This document shows positions 1-7,735 of a DNA stretch of 64,000 bases, piece by piece; the first letter of the stretch is position 1; each line of letters starts with the position of its first letter. The notes beneath the pieces were generated by a model. It was not told where the DNA came from, did no database searches, and worked only from the letters and a program-made list of their open reading frames with translations. The DNA comes from Myxococcota bacterium (GTDB taxonomy: Bacteria > Myxococcota_A > UBA796 > JAFGLY01). The stretch is from contig JAJRWT010000063.1 in NCBI GenBank assembly GCA_024276675.1, positions 62,001 through 126,000 of the forward strand, given 5' to 3'. The position numbers were made by a program, and so were the translations under genes.

Positions 1-245
1 CGTTGGCGGGTCGAGAGAGTGGTGCCGCCTACCTGGTATACGGCCCGATCACCGGAGACATTCCTCTGAGCAGGGCCGATGCCAGGATGCTGGGCGAGGC
101 ACCTGACGACAACGCGGGTATCTCTGTCTCGGGGGCCGGAGATACCAACGCCGACGGCCTGGACGACCTGCTCATAGGAGCCTATGGCGAAAACACCCAC
201 AGCCTTGGTGCCGGGGCAGTCTACCTGCTGCTGGGAGGTCATTGA
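1..245 (+). CDS. FG-GAP/VCBS repeat surface protein, C-terminal fragment
   Basis: Only the last 80 or so codons lie in the window; the frame is open at the left edge and ends in TGA at 243-245. The visible part has one complete FG-GAP blade with the calcium-loop pattern NADGLDDLLIG, preceded by SGAAYLVYG, the strand that normally closes a blade. FG-GAP repeats form integrin-alpha-like beta-propellers and are usually extracellular. It stops right after a blade (YLLLGGH) with no sorting tail, unlike the next gene. The two genes are probably a related pair of secreted propeller proteins, 281 bp apart on the same strand; no gene was found in that gap. The ligand is unknown. Confidence 0.8.
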   Translation, partial: LAGRESGAAYLVYGPITGDIPLSRADARMLGEAPDDNAGISVSGAGDTNADGLDDLLIGAYGENTHSLGAGAVYLLLGGH

Positions 246-526
246 CGACCAGGAGCCGCCGGGAAAGCTCGCGCCTGCCGCGGGGCGCCACCAGCCACCA
301 TCGACCGCTCTGATCCGCGGGCTGTCGGTCGACTACGAAACATGAACCGACGATCAAGGTCAAGGGCCGGAACCTGCGCCAGAAGCTTCTTTGCAAGCAC
401 GGTTCAGTGCCTGCTTCCTGGTTCCTGGCCGCGCTCGTCCCGGGAATGGTCAGAAAAAAGTGATCCGTCCTCGCAAAGCGGGCTCTACTCATTCCTGTAT
501 CGAGCAGGAGCAACAAAGGAGGAACG

Positions 527-2143
527 ATGCGCTTTGGAACGCCCGCTTCAATGGTACTTGCTCTTTCCATATGCTGCCCCGCCTGGCTCCCCGCGTATGC
601 GGGAGATGAATCGGGAGCAGATGTCTTTACTCTCGTACCTGACGATGCCGTAGACAACCAGAACTTCGGCTACTCGGTCTCCGGCATGGCCGACTTCGAC
701 GGCGACGGCTACGATGACGTGCTCGTCGGGGCACCCCGCGACAACGACGCCGGCTTTGAGGGCGGCGCGGTCTATGTGTACTATGGCAGTGAAGGCGGAA
801 TCGACATCCCTCGCCAGCAGAAGCTCACCGGATCCGTGGGCGATGAATGGGACATGCTGGGCTACTCGGTCTCTGCCACGGGTGACATCAACGGCGACGG
901 CTACGACGACGCGATCATCGGTGCATGGGGCGACAACACCTACAGCGGCTCGGCCTACGTGTACTACGGCAGCGACAGTGGGTTGGACCCATCCAGTGAG
1001 CAGAAGTTCGTCGCCTCCGATCGCTTTCCCTACGACCACTACGGTGTTTTCGTCTCTGTTGCCGGCGACATCAACGGTGACGGTTACGACGACGTCGTGA
1101 TCGGAGCGCATGGCTACGACAACTACGATGGCGCTGCCTATATCTACTACGGGAGCGCGTTGGGAGTGAGCACCTCTACAGAGGTGAAGCTCGTGGCTCC
1201 CAATTCCCAATACGGTGTGTCGGTCGCCGGTGCCGGCGACATCAACGGCGACGGCTACGACGACGTCCTGGTCGGCGCCAACGGCGGCGGCAACTACGGC
1301 TCGGCCTACCTGTATTACGGCAGCGACGATGGACTCGACCCATCAAGCGAACTGGAATTGCTTGCCTCCGATACCGACCTCGGCGACAACTACGGCATTT
1401 CGGTCTCCTCAGCGGGGGACATCGACGGCGACGGCTACGCTGACGTGATAATCGGTGCCAAGGACGACAAGTACAGTGGCTCGGCCTACCTGTACTACGG
1501 CAGCGAACGCGGCCTGGACCTGTCCAGCGAGCAGAAGATCCTCGCCTCTGACGAACTCAGTGGACTGAATTTTGGTTCGTCGGTCTCCGGAGTGGGTGAC
1601 ATCGATGGCGACGGCTACGACGACGTGATAATCGGCGCCGAAGGTGGCGACTTCGACGGCGCCAACAGCGGCGCGGCCTATGTCTACCACGGGAGCGCCG
1701 CCGGTCTGGATACGACCAGCGAGGAGAGGCTTCTGGCTCCGGATGGCACCGAGCGTGATCAATTCGGCAACTCTGTGTCAGGCGCGGGTGATGTGGACGG
1801 TGATGGTTTCGGAGATCTCATCGTCTCTGCCTACATGGCCGACAAAGACGGTATCATGTCCGGTGCTGCCTACGTATTCATCAATCCTCTCGTAGATGAT
1901 GAAGCCGAAGGCGACACGGGAACCTACGAAGGCGACACGGGAACCTACCCAGACGACACGGGAACCTACGAAGACGACACCGGAGCCGCTGATGAGAGCG
2001 CAGATGATGACGAAGGCTTCCAGTGCTCCACCATGCAACGGATCCCTTCTGGAATGACCTGGTTGGTTTTCTCGCTGGGAATGTTGCTGGCGCTCCGCCG
2101 ACGGTCTGCAAATCAGGCCCCCTCCAGGAACACGACAACGTAG
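527..2143 (+). CDS. Secreted seven-bladed FG-GAP beta-propeller protein with C-terminal sorting tail
   Basis: The 538-residue product starts at an ATG 4 bases after a strong AAAGGAGG ribosome site. Residues 1-25 are a Sec signal peptide (predicted cleavage after AYA). Seven FG-GAP repeats follow at about 60-residue spacing, each with a DxNGDGYDD-type calcium loop and an AYVYYGS strand, so a full propeller is expected. After the propeller comes a Thr/Asp/Gly-rich linker of EGDTGTY repeats, then Cys500, a hydrophobic helix (about 508-523) and RRR at 524-526. Cys plus helix plus Arg cluster at the very C-terminus resembles the MYXO-CTERM class of sorting tails, so surface anchoring after tail cleavage is likely. 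Ligand and role are unknown. Confidence 0.85.
   Translation: MRFGTPASMVLALSICCPAWLPAYAGDESGADVFTLVPDDAVDNQNFGYSVSGMADFDGDGYDDVLVGAPRDNDAGFEGGAVYVYYGSEGGIDIPRQQKLTGSVGDEWDMLGYSVSATGDINGDGYDDAIIGAWGDNTYSGSAYVYYGSDSGLDPSSEQKFVASDRFPYDHYGVFVSVAGDINGDGYDDVVIGAHGYDNYDGAAYIYYGSALGVSTSTEVKLVAPNSQYGVSVAGAGDINGDGYDDVLVGANGGGNYGSAYLYYGSDDGLDPSSELELLASDTDLGDNYGISVSSAGDIDGDGYADVIIGAKDDKYSGSAYLYYGSERGLDLSSEQKILASDELSGLNFGSSVSGVGDIDGDGYDDVIIGAEGGDFDGANSGAAYVYHGSAAGLDTTSEERLLAPDGTERDQFGNSVSGAGDVDGDGFGDLIVSAYMADKDGIMSGAAYVFINPLVDDEAEGDTGTYEGDTGTYPDDTGTYEDDTGAADESADDDEGFQCSTMQRIPSGMTWLVFSLGMLLALRRRSANQAPSRNTTT
1907..1984 (+). repeat. 21-bp tandem repeat encoding EGDTGTY linker
   Basis: About 3.7 copies of a 21-bp unit (gaaggcgacacgggaaccta plus c) lie in frame in the FG-GAP gene and encode EGDTGTY / PDDTGTY / EDDTGA. 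The first two copies are identical and the later ones diverge, which suggests recent slippage-type expansion of the spacer between propeller and sorting tail. Confidence 0.85.
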
Positions 2144-2197
2144 TGGAAAAGTGCTCTATGGGTGGACACTCCTGCCCTGTCGATGGATCCCCTCTGG

Positions 2198-2222
2198 GAG
2201 CGCGGGCATCTCGCCCGCGCTC
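2198..2222. repeat. REP-like palindrome (10-bp perfect stem)
   Basis: GAGCGCGGGC (2198-2207) pairs perfectly with GCCCGCGCTC (2213-2222) across a 5-nt loop. There is no T-run, so it does not look like an intrinsic terminator. It lies in the 256-bp gap between the FG-GAP gene and the xanthine dehydrogenase-like gene. Conceptual translation across it gives SAGISPA on one strand and RDARAPRGD on the other, short peptides I associate with a dispersed palindromic repeat family in environmental genomes (from memory). No second copy was noticed in this window. Confidence 0.6.
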
Positions 2223-2399
2223 GGCCTCGGTGAGATGCCTTTTCCAACGACCTTGCAAAGGCTGGAAGCCTTCGCTCCCAGGTGCAGCGCCTCGGCTCTT
2301 GCACAGGAGTGCCAACCGGCGACGCCCTCGTTGCGACGAAGTTATCCTTGTCCCGAGCTCGACACCCTCCAGCTACCTTTTTCAGGGGAGAGCCATACC

Positions 2400-5021
2400 A
2401 TGGGCAACGAAGGCGAAGACATCGAGTTCACGCTCAACCACGAGTACACCAGGGTCCGGGCCCCCAGGGCTTGCAGTGCCCTCGAGTTGCTGCGAGACCG
2501 CCTGGGAATCGCCAGCCTGAAGGCCGGCTGCGCGCCCCAGGGCGCCTGCGGAGCCTGCACGGCCATCATAGACGGCAGGGCCCGTATTACCTGCACCATG
2601 CCAGCCCACAGACTCCATGGCACCCAGGTCCTCACCATGGAAGGCATTGAACCAATGGCACGAGAGGTCTTTGCCAGGGCCTTCGCGCAGGGAGCTGGAT
2701 TGCAGTGCGGCTTCTGCACCCCAGGCATCGTGCTCCGCACCAAGGCCCTGCTGGACCAGGATCCCTCCCCCAGCAGGGAGCAGGTGGCCAGAAACCTCCG
2801 TGGGCATATCTGCCGATGCACTGGTTGGACCGGGATTTTTCGCAGCGTAGACATGGCCGCCGCAATGCTGCGGCGTGATGAACCCTCCGCGAGCCGGGAA
2901 CTGGAACGGGCAAACATCGACGCTCAGGCCCTGGTGCTGGGGCAGAGACCCTTCGTGGCCGACCTGGGGCTTCTCCGGGGAGACCTGCTCCACGCCTCGC
3001 TGGTCTGGACCCCCCTGCCCCGATGCCGCATCGTGGAAATCGACACATCCGCCGCCCAGGCCCTTCCCGGCGTGGAGCGGATCATCACAGCCGCGGACCT
3101 GCCCGGAGCCCGCAAGACCGGGCTCGTTGTTGAAGACTGGCCCGTCATGGTGGGCCTCGGCGAAGAGACACGCTGTGCAGCCGACGTGGTCGCGGCCATC
3201 GCCGCCAGGGACAGGCGCATCGCACGCCAGGCCGCATCGCTGGTCCGCGTGAGGGTCCAGGAACTGAAACCGTTGCTGGACCTGGAAACGGCGGCAGAAC
3301 AACCTGAGAATATCCTGTCTACAACCGTGATAAGACACGGCGATGCCCATGCCGCCATTGCGTCCGCTCCGCTGGTGCTGGAAGAAACCTTCCACACCCA
3401 GAGGGTGGACCAGGCATTCCTGGAACCCGAGGCCAGCCTGGCCACCCCCGTGGACGGAGGAATCCACGTCATGAGCAACGGCCAGGGTATCTTCGACGAT
3501 CGCCGCTCCCTCTGCCGGGTTCTGAATCTGCCCCCGGAAAAGGTGCGGGTGGAGCTGGTGCCGCCCGGCGGCGCCTTCGGCGGCCGGGAAGACCTCTCCG
3601 TACAGCACCACGCCTCCCTACTGGCACTGGCCACCGGCAAACCCGTGATGCTCGTGCTGGACATGTCCGAATCGCTGCGCTTCCACCCCAAGCGCCACCC
3701 CATGATCCTGCGCTACAGCGTCGCCGCGGATTCCAACGGGCTCCTGCTGGCGGTGCGCGCCAGGATACTCGGTGACACGGGCGGCTATGCCAGCGTGGGG
3801 GACGCGGTCATGGCCAGGGCCGCGGTCCACGCCTGCGGCCCCTACGCCGTGAACAACGTGGACGTGGAGACCAGGGCCGTCTACACCAACAATCCCGTCT
3901 CCGGCGCCATGCGCGGCTTCGGGGTGAACCAGGTGGCCTTCGCCATGGAGAGCTGCATGAACCGCCTGGCCTGGCGCCTGGGCATGGATCCCCTGGAGAT
4001 CCGCCTCCTGAATGCCCTGAAACCCGGCCAACGCTCTGCTGCCGGGCAACACATGGATGAGGGACTGGCCATGCGAGAGACCCTGGAGGCCCTTCGCCCC
4101 CACTACGAGAGCGCCCGCGCCCGAGGATTGGCCGTTGGCCTGGCCTGCGGTATGAAGAGCGTGGGTATGGGCAGCGCCGTTCCAGAACGAGGCCGAGCCT
4201 CCATCCAGGTGCTCTCTCCACGAAAGCTGCTGATCCACACACCCTTCACCGAAATGGGCCAGGGCCACTTCAGCGCCATGGCCCTGCTGGCGGCCGGGGT
4301 CACGGGCCTTCCCCTGGAGATGTTCAAGGTCGTGGCCGACACCGGCCACGACCTTGACTGCGGCATGACCACCGCCAGTCGAGGCACCTTCCTGGGGGGG
4401 CGAGCCGTCATGGGTGCCGCGTATCGCCTGAAGCAGGCCCTCTCCCGGCGTGGGGGTAAGCTCTCGGCGCTGGCCGGACGCATCTTCACCCACGAATACA
4501 GGGCACCCACAACAGTATCCCCCGACACCGAGAAGGAGCAGACTCCGGCAGACGACCAGCACCGCATCCACTTCGCCTACAGCTTTGCCGCCCAGCTTGC
4601 CATTCTGGACCATCAGGGGCGCCTGGAAAAGGTCATCGCGGCCCAGGACGTCGGCGTGGCCATCAACCCGCTGCTCTGCCGAGCACAGGTGGAGGGAGCC
4701 GTACACATGGGCGTGGGCTACGCCCTCTCCGAGGAACTGCTCCTGCGCGGCGGGGTTCCCGACACGCGCTACCGCAGCCTTGGAGTGCTCGGGGCCCACA
4801 AAAGCCCCCAGGTCAAGGTGATCCTGGTGGAGAGCCCCCATCCCGAGGGTCCGATGGGCGCCAAGGGAATAGGTGAAATCGGCCTGGTCCCCACCGCTCC
4901 TGCAATCGCCGCCGCCCTCCATGGCTTCGATGGGCGTTGGCGCCACCGCCTGCCCATGCGGGACTCGGCTGCCGCCAGGCATGCCTCCGGCAAGTCTCCT
5001 GGAAGCTCCCACCATACTTGA
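2400..5021 (+). CDS. Selenium-dependent xanthine dehydrogenase-type molybdenum hydroxylase (fused 2Fe-2S and Mo subunits)
   Basis: The 873-residue product belongs to the xanthine oxidase family and hydroxylates purines or similar N-heterocycles at a molybdopterin centre. Residues 5-80 are a plant-type [2Fe-2S] domain (Cys44, 50, 53, 65). Residues 85-150 are the second [2Fe-2S] domain (CGFC at 103-106, CRC at 138-140). The rest is the molybdopterin domain, with GGAFGGRE, EMGQGH and the GEIGL catalytic-Glu region near the end. There is no FAD domain. The fused layout, the length and the GMTTASRGTFLGG stretch match the Se-dependent XDH family (TIGR03311). The ATG at 2400 has GGGGAG upstream; the open frame extends further 5' but that part looks non-coding. 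No Se-maturation or Moco genes lie nearby, and an FAD partner is not visible, so the electron acceptor is unknown. Confidence 0.85.
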   Translation: MGNEGEDIEFTLNHEYTRVRAPRACSALELLRDRLGIASLKAGCAPQGACGACTAIIDGRARITCTMPAHRLHGTQVLTMEGIEPMAREVFARAFAQGAGLQCGFCTPGIVLRTKALLDQDPSPSREQVARNLRGHICRCTGWTGIFRSVDMAAAMLRRDEPSASRELERANIDAQALVLGQRPFVADLGLLRGDLLHASLVWTPLPRCRIVEIDTSAAQALPGVERIITAADLPGARKTGLVVEDWPVMVGLGEETRCAADVVAAIAARDRRIARQAASLVRVRVQELKPLLDLETAAEQPENILSTTVIRHGDAHAAIASAPLVLEETFHTQRVDQAFLEPEASLATPVDGGIHVMSNGQGIFDDRRSLCRVLNLPPEKVRVELVPPGGAFGGREDLSVQHHASLLALATGKPVMLVLDMSESLRFHPKRHPMILRYSVAADSNGLLLAVRARILGDTGGYASVGDAVMARAAVHACGPYAVNNVDVETRAVYTNNPVSGAMRGFGVNQVAFAMESCMNRLAWRLGMDPLEIRLLNALKPGQRSAAGQHMDEGLAMRETLEALRPHYESARARGLAVGLACGMKSVGMGSAVPERGRASIQVLSPRKLLIHTPFTEMGQGHFSAMALLAAGVTGLPLEMFKVVADTGHDLDCGMTTASRGTFLGGRAVMGAAYRLKQALSRRGGKLSALAGRIFTHEYRAPTTVSPDTEKEQTPADDQHRIHFAYSFAAQLAILDHQGRLEKVIAAQDVGVAINPLLCRAQVEGAVHMGVGYALSEELLLRGGVPDTRYRSLGVLGAHKSPQVKVILVESPHPEGPMGAKGIGEIGLVPTAPAIAAALHGFDGRWRHRLPMRDSAAARHASGKSPGSSHHT

Positions 5022-5103
5022 GAGGCCAGTTCCCCGACCGTGGAGGGCAAGGTTCCGAGCATCGGCCGCACGACGCCAGGGCCGGAATCGAAACAGCCAG
5101 CCC

Positions 5104-5691
5104 CTAGTCCTTGCGCTTTCCGGTTCCGCGCAGGCCGGTCTGAAGTACCAGCCCCACCAGCGTGACTCCCCCCACCACCAGCAGGTTGTCGGAGTAGCCC
5201 GCGGCATAGGCCAGCGTGATGGCACCCAGCAAAGATGTGACCAGCACCAGGAGCAGGTGGAAGACCGATGGGAAAAGAAAGAGCCCCACCACGGCTCCGC
5301 CGGCCAGGCCCCACCAGGGGGCCGTGGCCCCGGCGCTGAACATCGGCCAGGCAGCGTTCACCAGGCCCGCCACCACTATGGCACCTATGGCGTGAACCGC
5401 CACCCGTTCCACCATGAAGCACACCATGGCCCCGACGATGGCCAGCACCACCATGGCCCCAATCCGGATGCCATTGTCGATGCTGGTGGGCAACATGGCT
5501 CCCAGCAGAACCCCAACCAGGAGCCCGGGCACCAGGACCGCGAAACGATACAACCTGGCTCCGGCCACGGTGAGCACCACACCCGTCAAGGCGGCCACGC
5601 CTCGGACGCCGAGCGGAGTGGACTCCGCCAATTTTACCAGCGAGTCCAGGGAAGCATGGGGGATCTGGTCCGGGGAGATGTGAACTGGCAT
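5104..5691 (-). CDS. Polytopic membrane protein, DUF4203-like
   Basis: The 195-residue product has about seven hydrophobic helices (for example VLVPGLLVGVLLGAML, MVVLAIVGAMVCFMV, VFHLLLVLVTSLLGAITLA) and a basic tail GTGKRKD. It is an integral inner-membrane protein with no catalytic motif I can see. The pattern of glycine-rich paired helices resembles DUF4203-type proteins, but this is a weak assignment. The ATG at 5691 is chosen because a GAGG ribosome site precedes it and because the upstream in-frame extension coincides with a separate small ORF. It is the last gene of the carbamoyltransferase operon and converges on the xanthine dehydrogenase-like gene. Confidence 0.7.
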   Translation of the reverse strand: MPVHISPDQIPHASLDSLVKLAESTPLGVRGVAALTGVVLTVAGARLYRFAVLVPGLLVGVLLGAMLPTSIDNGIRIGAMVVLAIVGAMVCFMVERVAVHAIGAIVVAGLVNAAWPMFSAGATAPWWGLAGGAVVGLFLFPSVFHLLLVLVTSLLGAITLAYAAGYSDNLLVVGGVTLVGLVLQTGLRGTGKRKD

Positions 5692-5698
5692 GGCAACC

Positions 5699-5845
5699 TC
5701 AGGGTTTTTTTTGGGGGGGCTTCTTTTCCGCGGCGCCCATGTTCTCCAGTACGCAGAAAAAGCGCTGGTATTCATCTTTCTTCTGCCGGGCGCCAGCAGG
5801 AATCACCGCCCCGGACTGGCGGGGGCCCATTTCAATGCTGGCCAT
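5699..5845 (-). CDS. Small ORF, 48 residues, coupled to carbamoyltransferase
   Basis: The start ATG overlaps the last 14 bases of the carbamoyltransferase gene, and the stop TGA lies 7 bases before the next ATG, so the frame exactly fills the gap in an otherwise compact operon. The product is hydrophilic, with KKDEYQRFFCVLENMG in the middle and a Lys/Pro tail AEKKPPQKKP; there is no membrane segment. The tail is encoded by a C7-A8 homopolymer run. Skipping one base there would fuse it in frame to the downstream membrane protein. I recognise no family. It could be a real small protein, a slippage-fused N-terminus of the next gene, or chance. Confidence 0.4.
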   Translation of the reverse strand: MASIEMGPRQSGAVIPAGARQKKDEYQRFFCVLENMGAAEKKPPQKKP

Positions 5846-7523
5846 CTCGACGTTCCACCAGGAATGGCCCCATGATCATGGCGTCCAGGTGGGCGTCCTT
5901 CCAGGCCCGCATGGCATCGGCCGGGCTGCACACGATGGGCTCTTCGTGCATGTTGAAGCTGGTGTTCACCAGGGTGCCCAGGCCGGTTCTGCTCTTGAAA
6001 CGCGACAACAAGCGGTGTAGGCGGGGGTTGTCGGAGTGGGACACCACCTGTGGGCGGGCGGTGCCGTCCACGTGTACAACGCCGGGACATGTTCTCTTCA
6101 TGGTGTCGGTACAGTCGAAGCAGATGGTCATGAATCGAGCGGCTTCCCTGGCCTTGTCCAGGCCCAGGTAGAGACGGGGGGCGTCCTCCGCGAGGGTCAA
6201 TGGGGCAAATGGCATGAACTCGGTGCGTCGCAATCTCTGGTTGAGCCAGTCGTTTACGCTGGGTTCGTCGGGCCTGTAGAGAATGCTCCGGTTGCCCAGG
6301 GCCCTGGGACCCCATTCCATGGCCCCGTCGAAACGGGCCACCACCTTGCCGCCCATGAGCAGCTCCACGACTCTGCCATCCAGGTCAGAGGGCCGGCTGT
6401 ATTGCAGACCGGCGGAGCGAAGCACGAACTCCACCTGTTGGCTGGTGTAGGCAGGTCCAAGGTACATGTTTTCCAGGGGGGACGGCCTCGCCGATACGTG
6501 GCCCAGAGCCGCCCCCACGGGCAGACCGCCATCGCCCATGTTGGGATAGATGAATAGATCCTCTACCTGCTCCATGCCAGCAATGCGCTGGTTCAGCTTC
6601 ACGTTGGCGAAGATACCCCCGGCCACGGCAACGTGCCCGAGGCCAGTACGCTGGACCCAGTGGCGGACGAATCCGCACACGGCACGTTCCAGCACCGCCT
6701 GGGCGGCAGAAGCCACCTCTTCGCGGGAGTGGAGCGAGAGCCTGGAGTACATGGAGTCGCGGGGATGTTGGCGTGCCAGGACGTTGAGCCTGTTGAAACG
6801 AGTTCCACGGAAACGGAGCATACGTTCCATGTGGCGTACGAGCTGCGCCGGTGGAGCCGTGTAGGCCGCCAGGCCGGTGATCTTGCCCTCGTGCCGATTG
6901 GGACGAAAGCCCAGGTATTCGGTTATCCTGCTGTAGAAGGTGTTTATTGCCGCCAGGCCGGATTGCTCGCCCAAGGGGCACAGCGATCCGTCGCGACCTT
7001 CCCATGCCGTGGCAGAGGCCCCGTCGCCCATGGCGTCCAGCGTGAGGACCAGGCATCGCCGGTGCGGCTGGGAGCGATAGGCGGCCTGGGCATGGGCTTC
7101 GTGGTGGTCCATGAAGAATATCCTGGCTCCTCCGAAACCCCGGCCTGCCAGGCGCCGGCTCAGCAGGGCCCTGCTGGCGGCCAGCTCGGCACGGTACATG
7201 CCGGTCCTGCGCTGGGCCACCTGGTAGAAGATGTAGAGGTTCAGGAGATAGCTGAAGCTTCCGTCACCGCGTGCCCTGGCATGGACCCGGGGCAGAGCGC
7301 GAAGGATGGTGGAGGGAGTATAGCCACCACCGAAAACCACCACGTCCACATCTGAAGGAGCAGCCCCCACCTGTGCCAGTACGGCTTCAGCGGCTTCCCA
7401 CGGAAAAGCACCGGAGTTCTTCACGCGGTCCAGGCGTTCCTGCCCTGTTGCTGCCTTTAGTACGCCGTCCTGCACGATGGCGGCACCGCTGTCATGATTG
7501 TCTGCCAGACCAAGTACCAGCAT
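5832..7523 (-). CDS. Carbamoyltransferase (NodU/CmcH family)
   Basis: The 563-residue enzyme transfers a carbamoyl group from carbamoyl phosphate to a hydroxyl of a sugar or natural product via a carbamoyl-adenylate. The N-terminal ASKHA-fold Kae1-like domain opens with LGLADNHDSGAA and carries DHHEAHAQAA and LTLDAMGDG. The C-terminal YrdC-like domain carries the family signature GPRALGNRS. Length is normal for the family. The ATG at 7523 follows a CGAGGGAA site and removes an unsupported 21-residue extension. It follows a B12-binding radical SAM gene on the same strand after 212 bp, so a cell-surface glycan or secondary metabolite is the likely substrate. The substrate itself cannot be read from sequence. 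Confidence 0.9.
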   Translation of the reverse strand: MLVLGLADNHDSGAAIVQDGVLKAATGQERLDRVKNSGAFPWEAAEAVLAQVGAAPSDVDVVVFGGGYTPSTILRALPRVHARARGDGSFSYLLNLYIFYQVAQRRTGMYRAELAASRALLSRRLAGRGFGGARIFFMDHHEAHAQAAYRSQPHRRCLVLTLDAMGDGASATAWEGRDGSLCPLGEQSGLAAINTFYSRITEYLGFRPNRHEGKITGLAAYTAPPAQLVRHMERMLRFRGTRFNRLNVLARQHPRDSMYSRLSLHSREEVASAAQAVLERAVCGFVRHWVQRTGLGHVAVAGGIFANVKLNQRIAGMEQVEDLFIYPNMGDGGLPVGAALGHVSARPSPLENMYLGPAYTSQQVEFVLRSAGLQYSRPSDLDGRVVELLMGGKVVARFDGAMEWGPRALGNRSILYRPDEPSVNDWLNQRLRRTEFMPFAPLTLAEDAPRLYLGLDKAREAARFMTICFDCTDTMKRTCPGVVHVDGTARPQVVSHSDNPRLHRLLSRFKSRTGLGTLVNTSFNMHEEPIVCSPADAMRAWKDAHLDAMIMGPFLVERRDGQH

Positions 7524-7687
7524 TGGGTTCCCTCGGGAGCACCCGCCGTGCGGATGATGGTTGCTGTTCACCCTCGTGGGCTTCACGGCAGCAGCAGCGG
7601 CTGCTACAGCAGGGCAGAGGCGGAAGACGAGTCGACAAGGTGTCCCGTTGCCGTGCCATACGCAAGTCTCCGTGCCGACGAAGTCTC

Positions 7688-7716
7688 AAAGCCCGTCCCA
7701 AAGCCCGTCCCAAAGC
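7688..7716. repeat. 12-bp tandem repeat, 2.4 copies
   Basis: aaagcccgtccc occurs twice in tandem (7688-7699, 7700-7711) followed by aaagc, in the 212-bp gap between the radical SAM gene and the carbamoyltransferase gene. No promoter or hairpin is evident from it. Confidence 0.6.
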
Positions 7717-7735
7717 ATGGCCGCCCGGGGTCCCT

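Noticed and set aside
2151..2399. In-frame 83-codon extension of the xanthine dehydrogenase-like gene
   Set aside because: It crosses a REP-like palindrome, has no family similarity, and a good ribosome site precedes the ATG at 2400.
2382..5225. Long antisense open frames (for example 2382-3611 and 3618-5225, minus strand) opposite the xanthine dehydrogenase-like gene
   Set aside because: They arise from GC-rich codon bias on the opposite strand; their products are Gly/His/Arg-rich without domains, while the plus strand has full family motifs.
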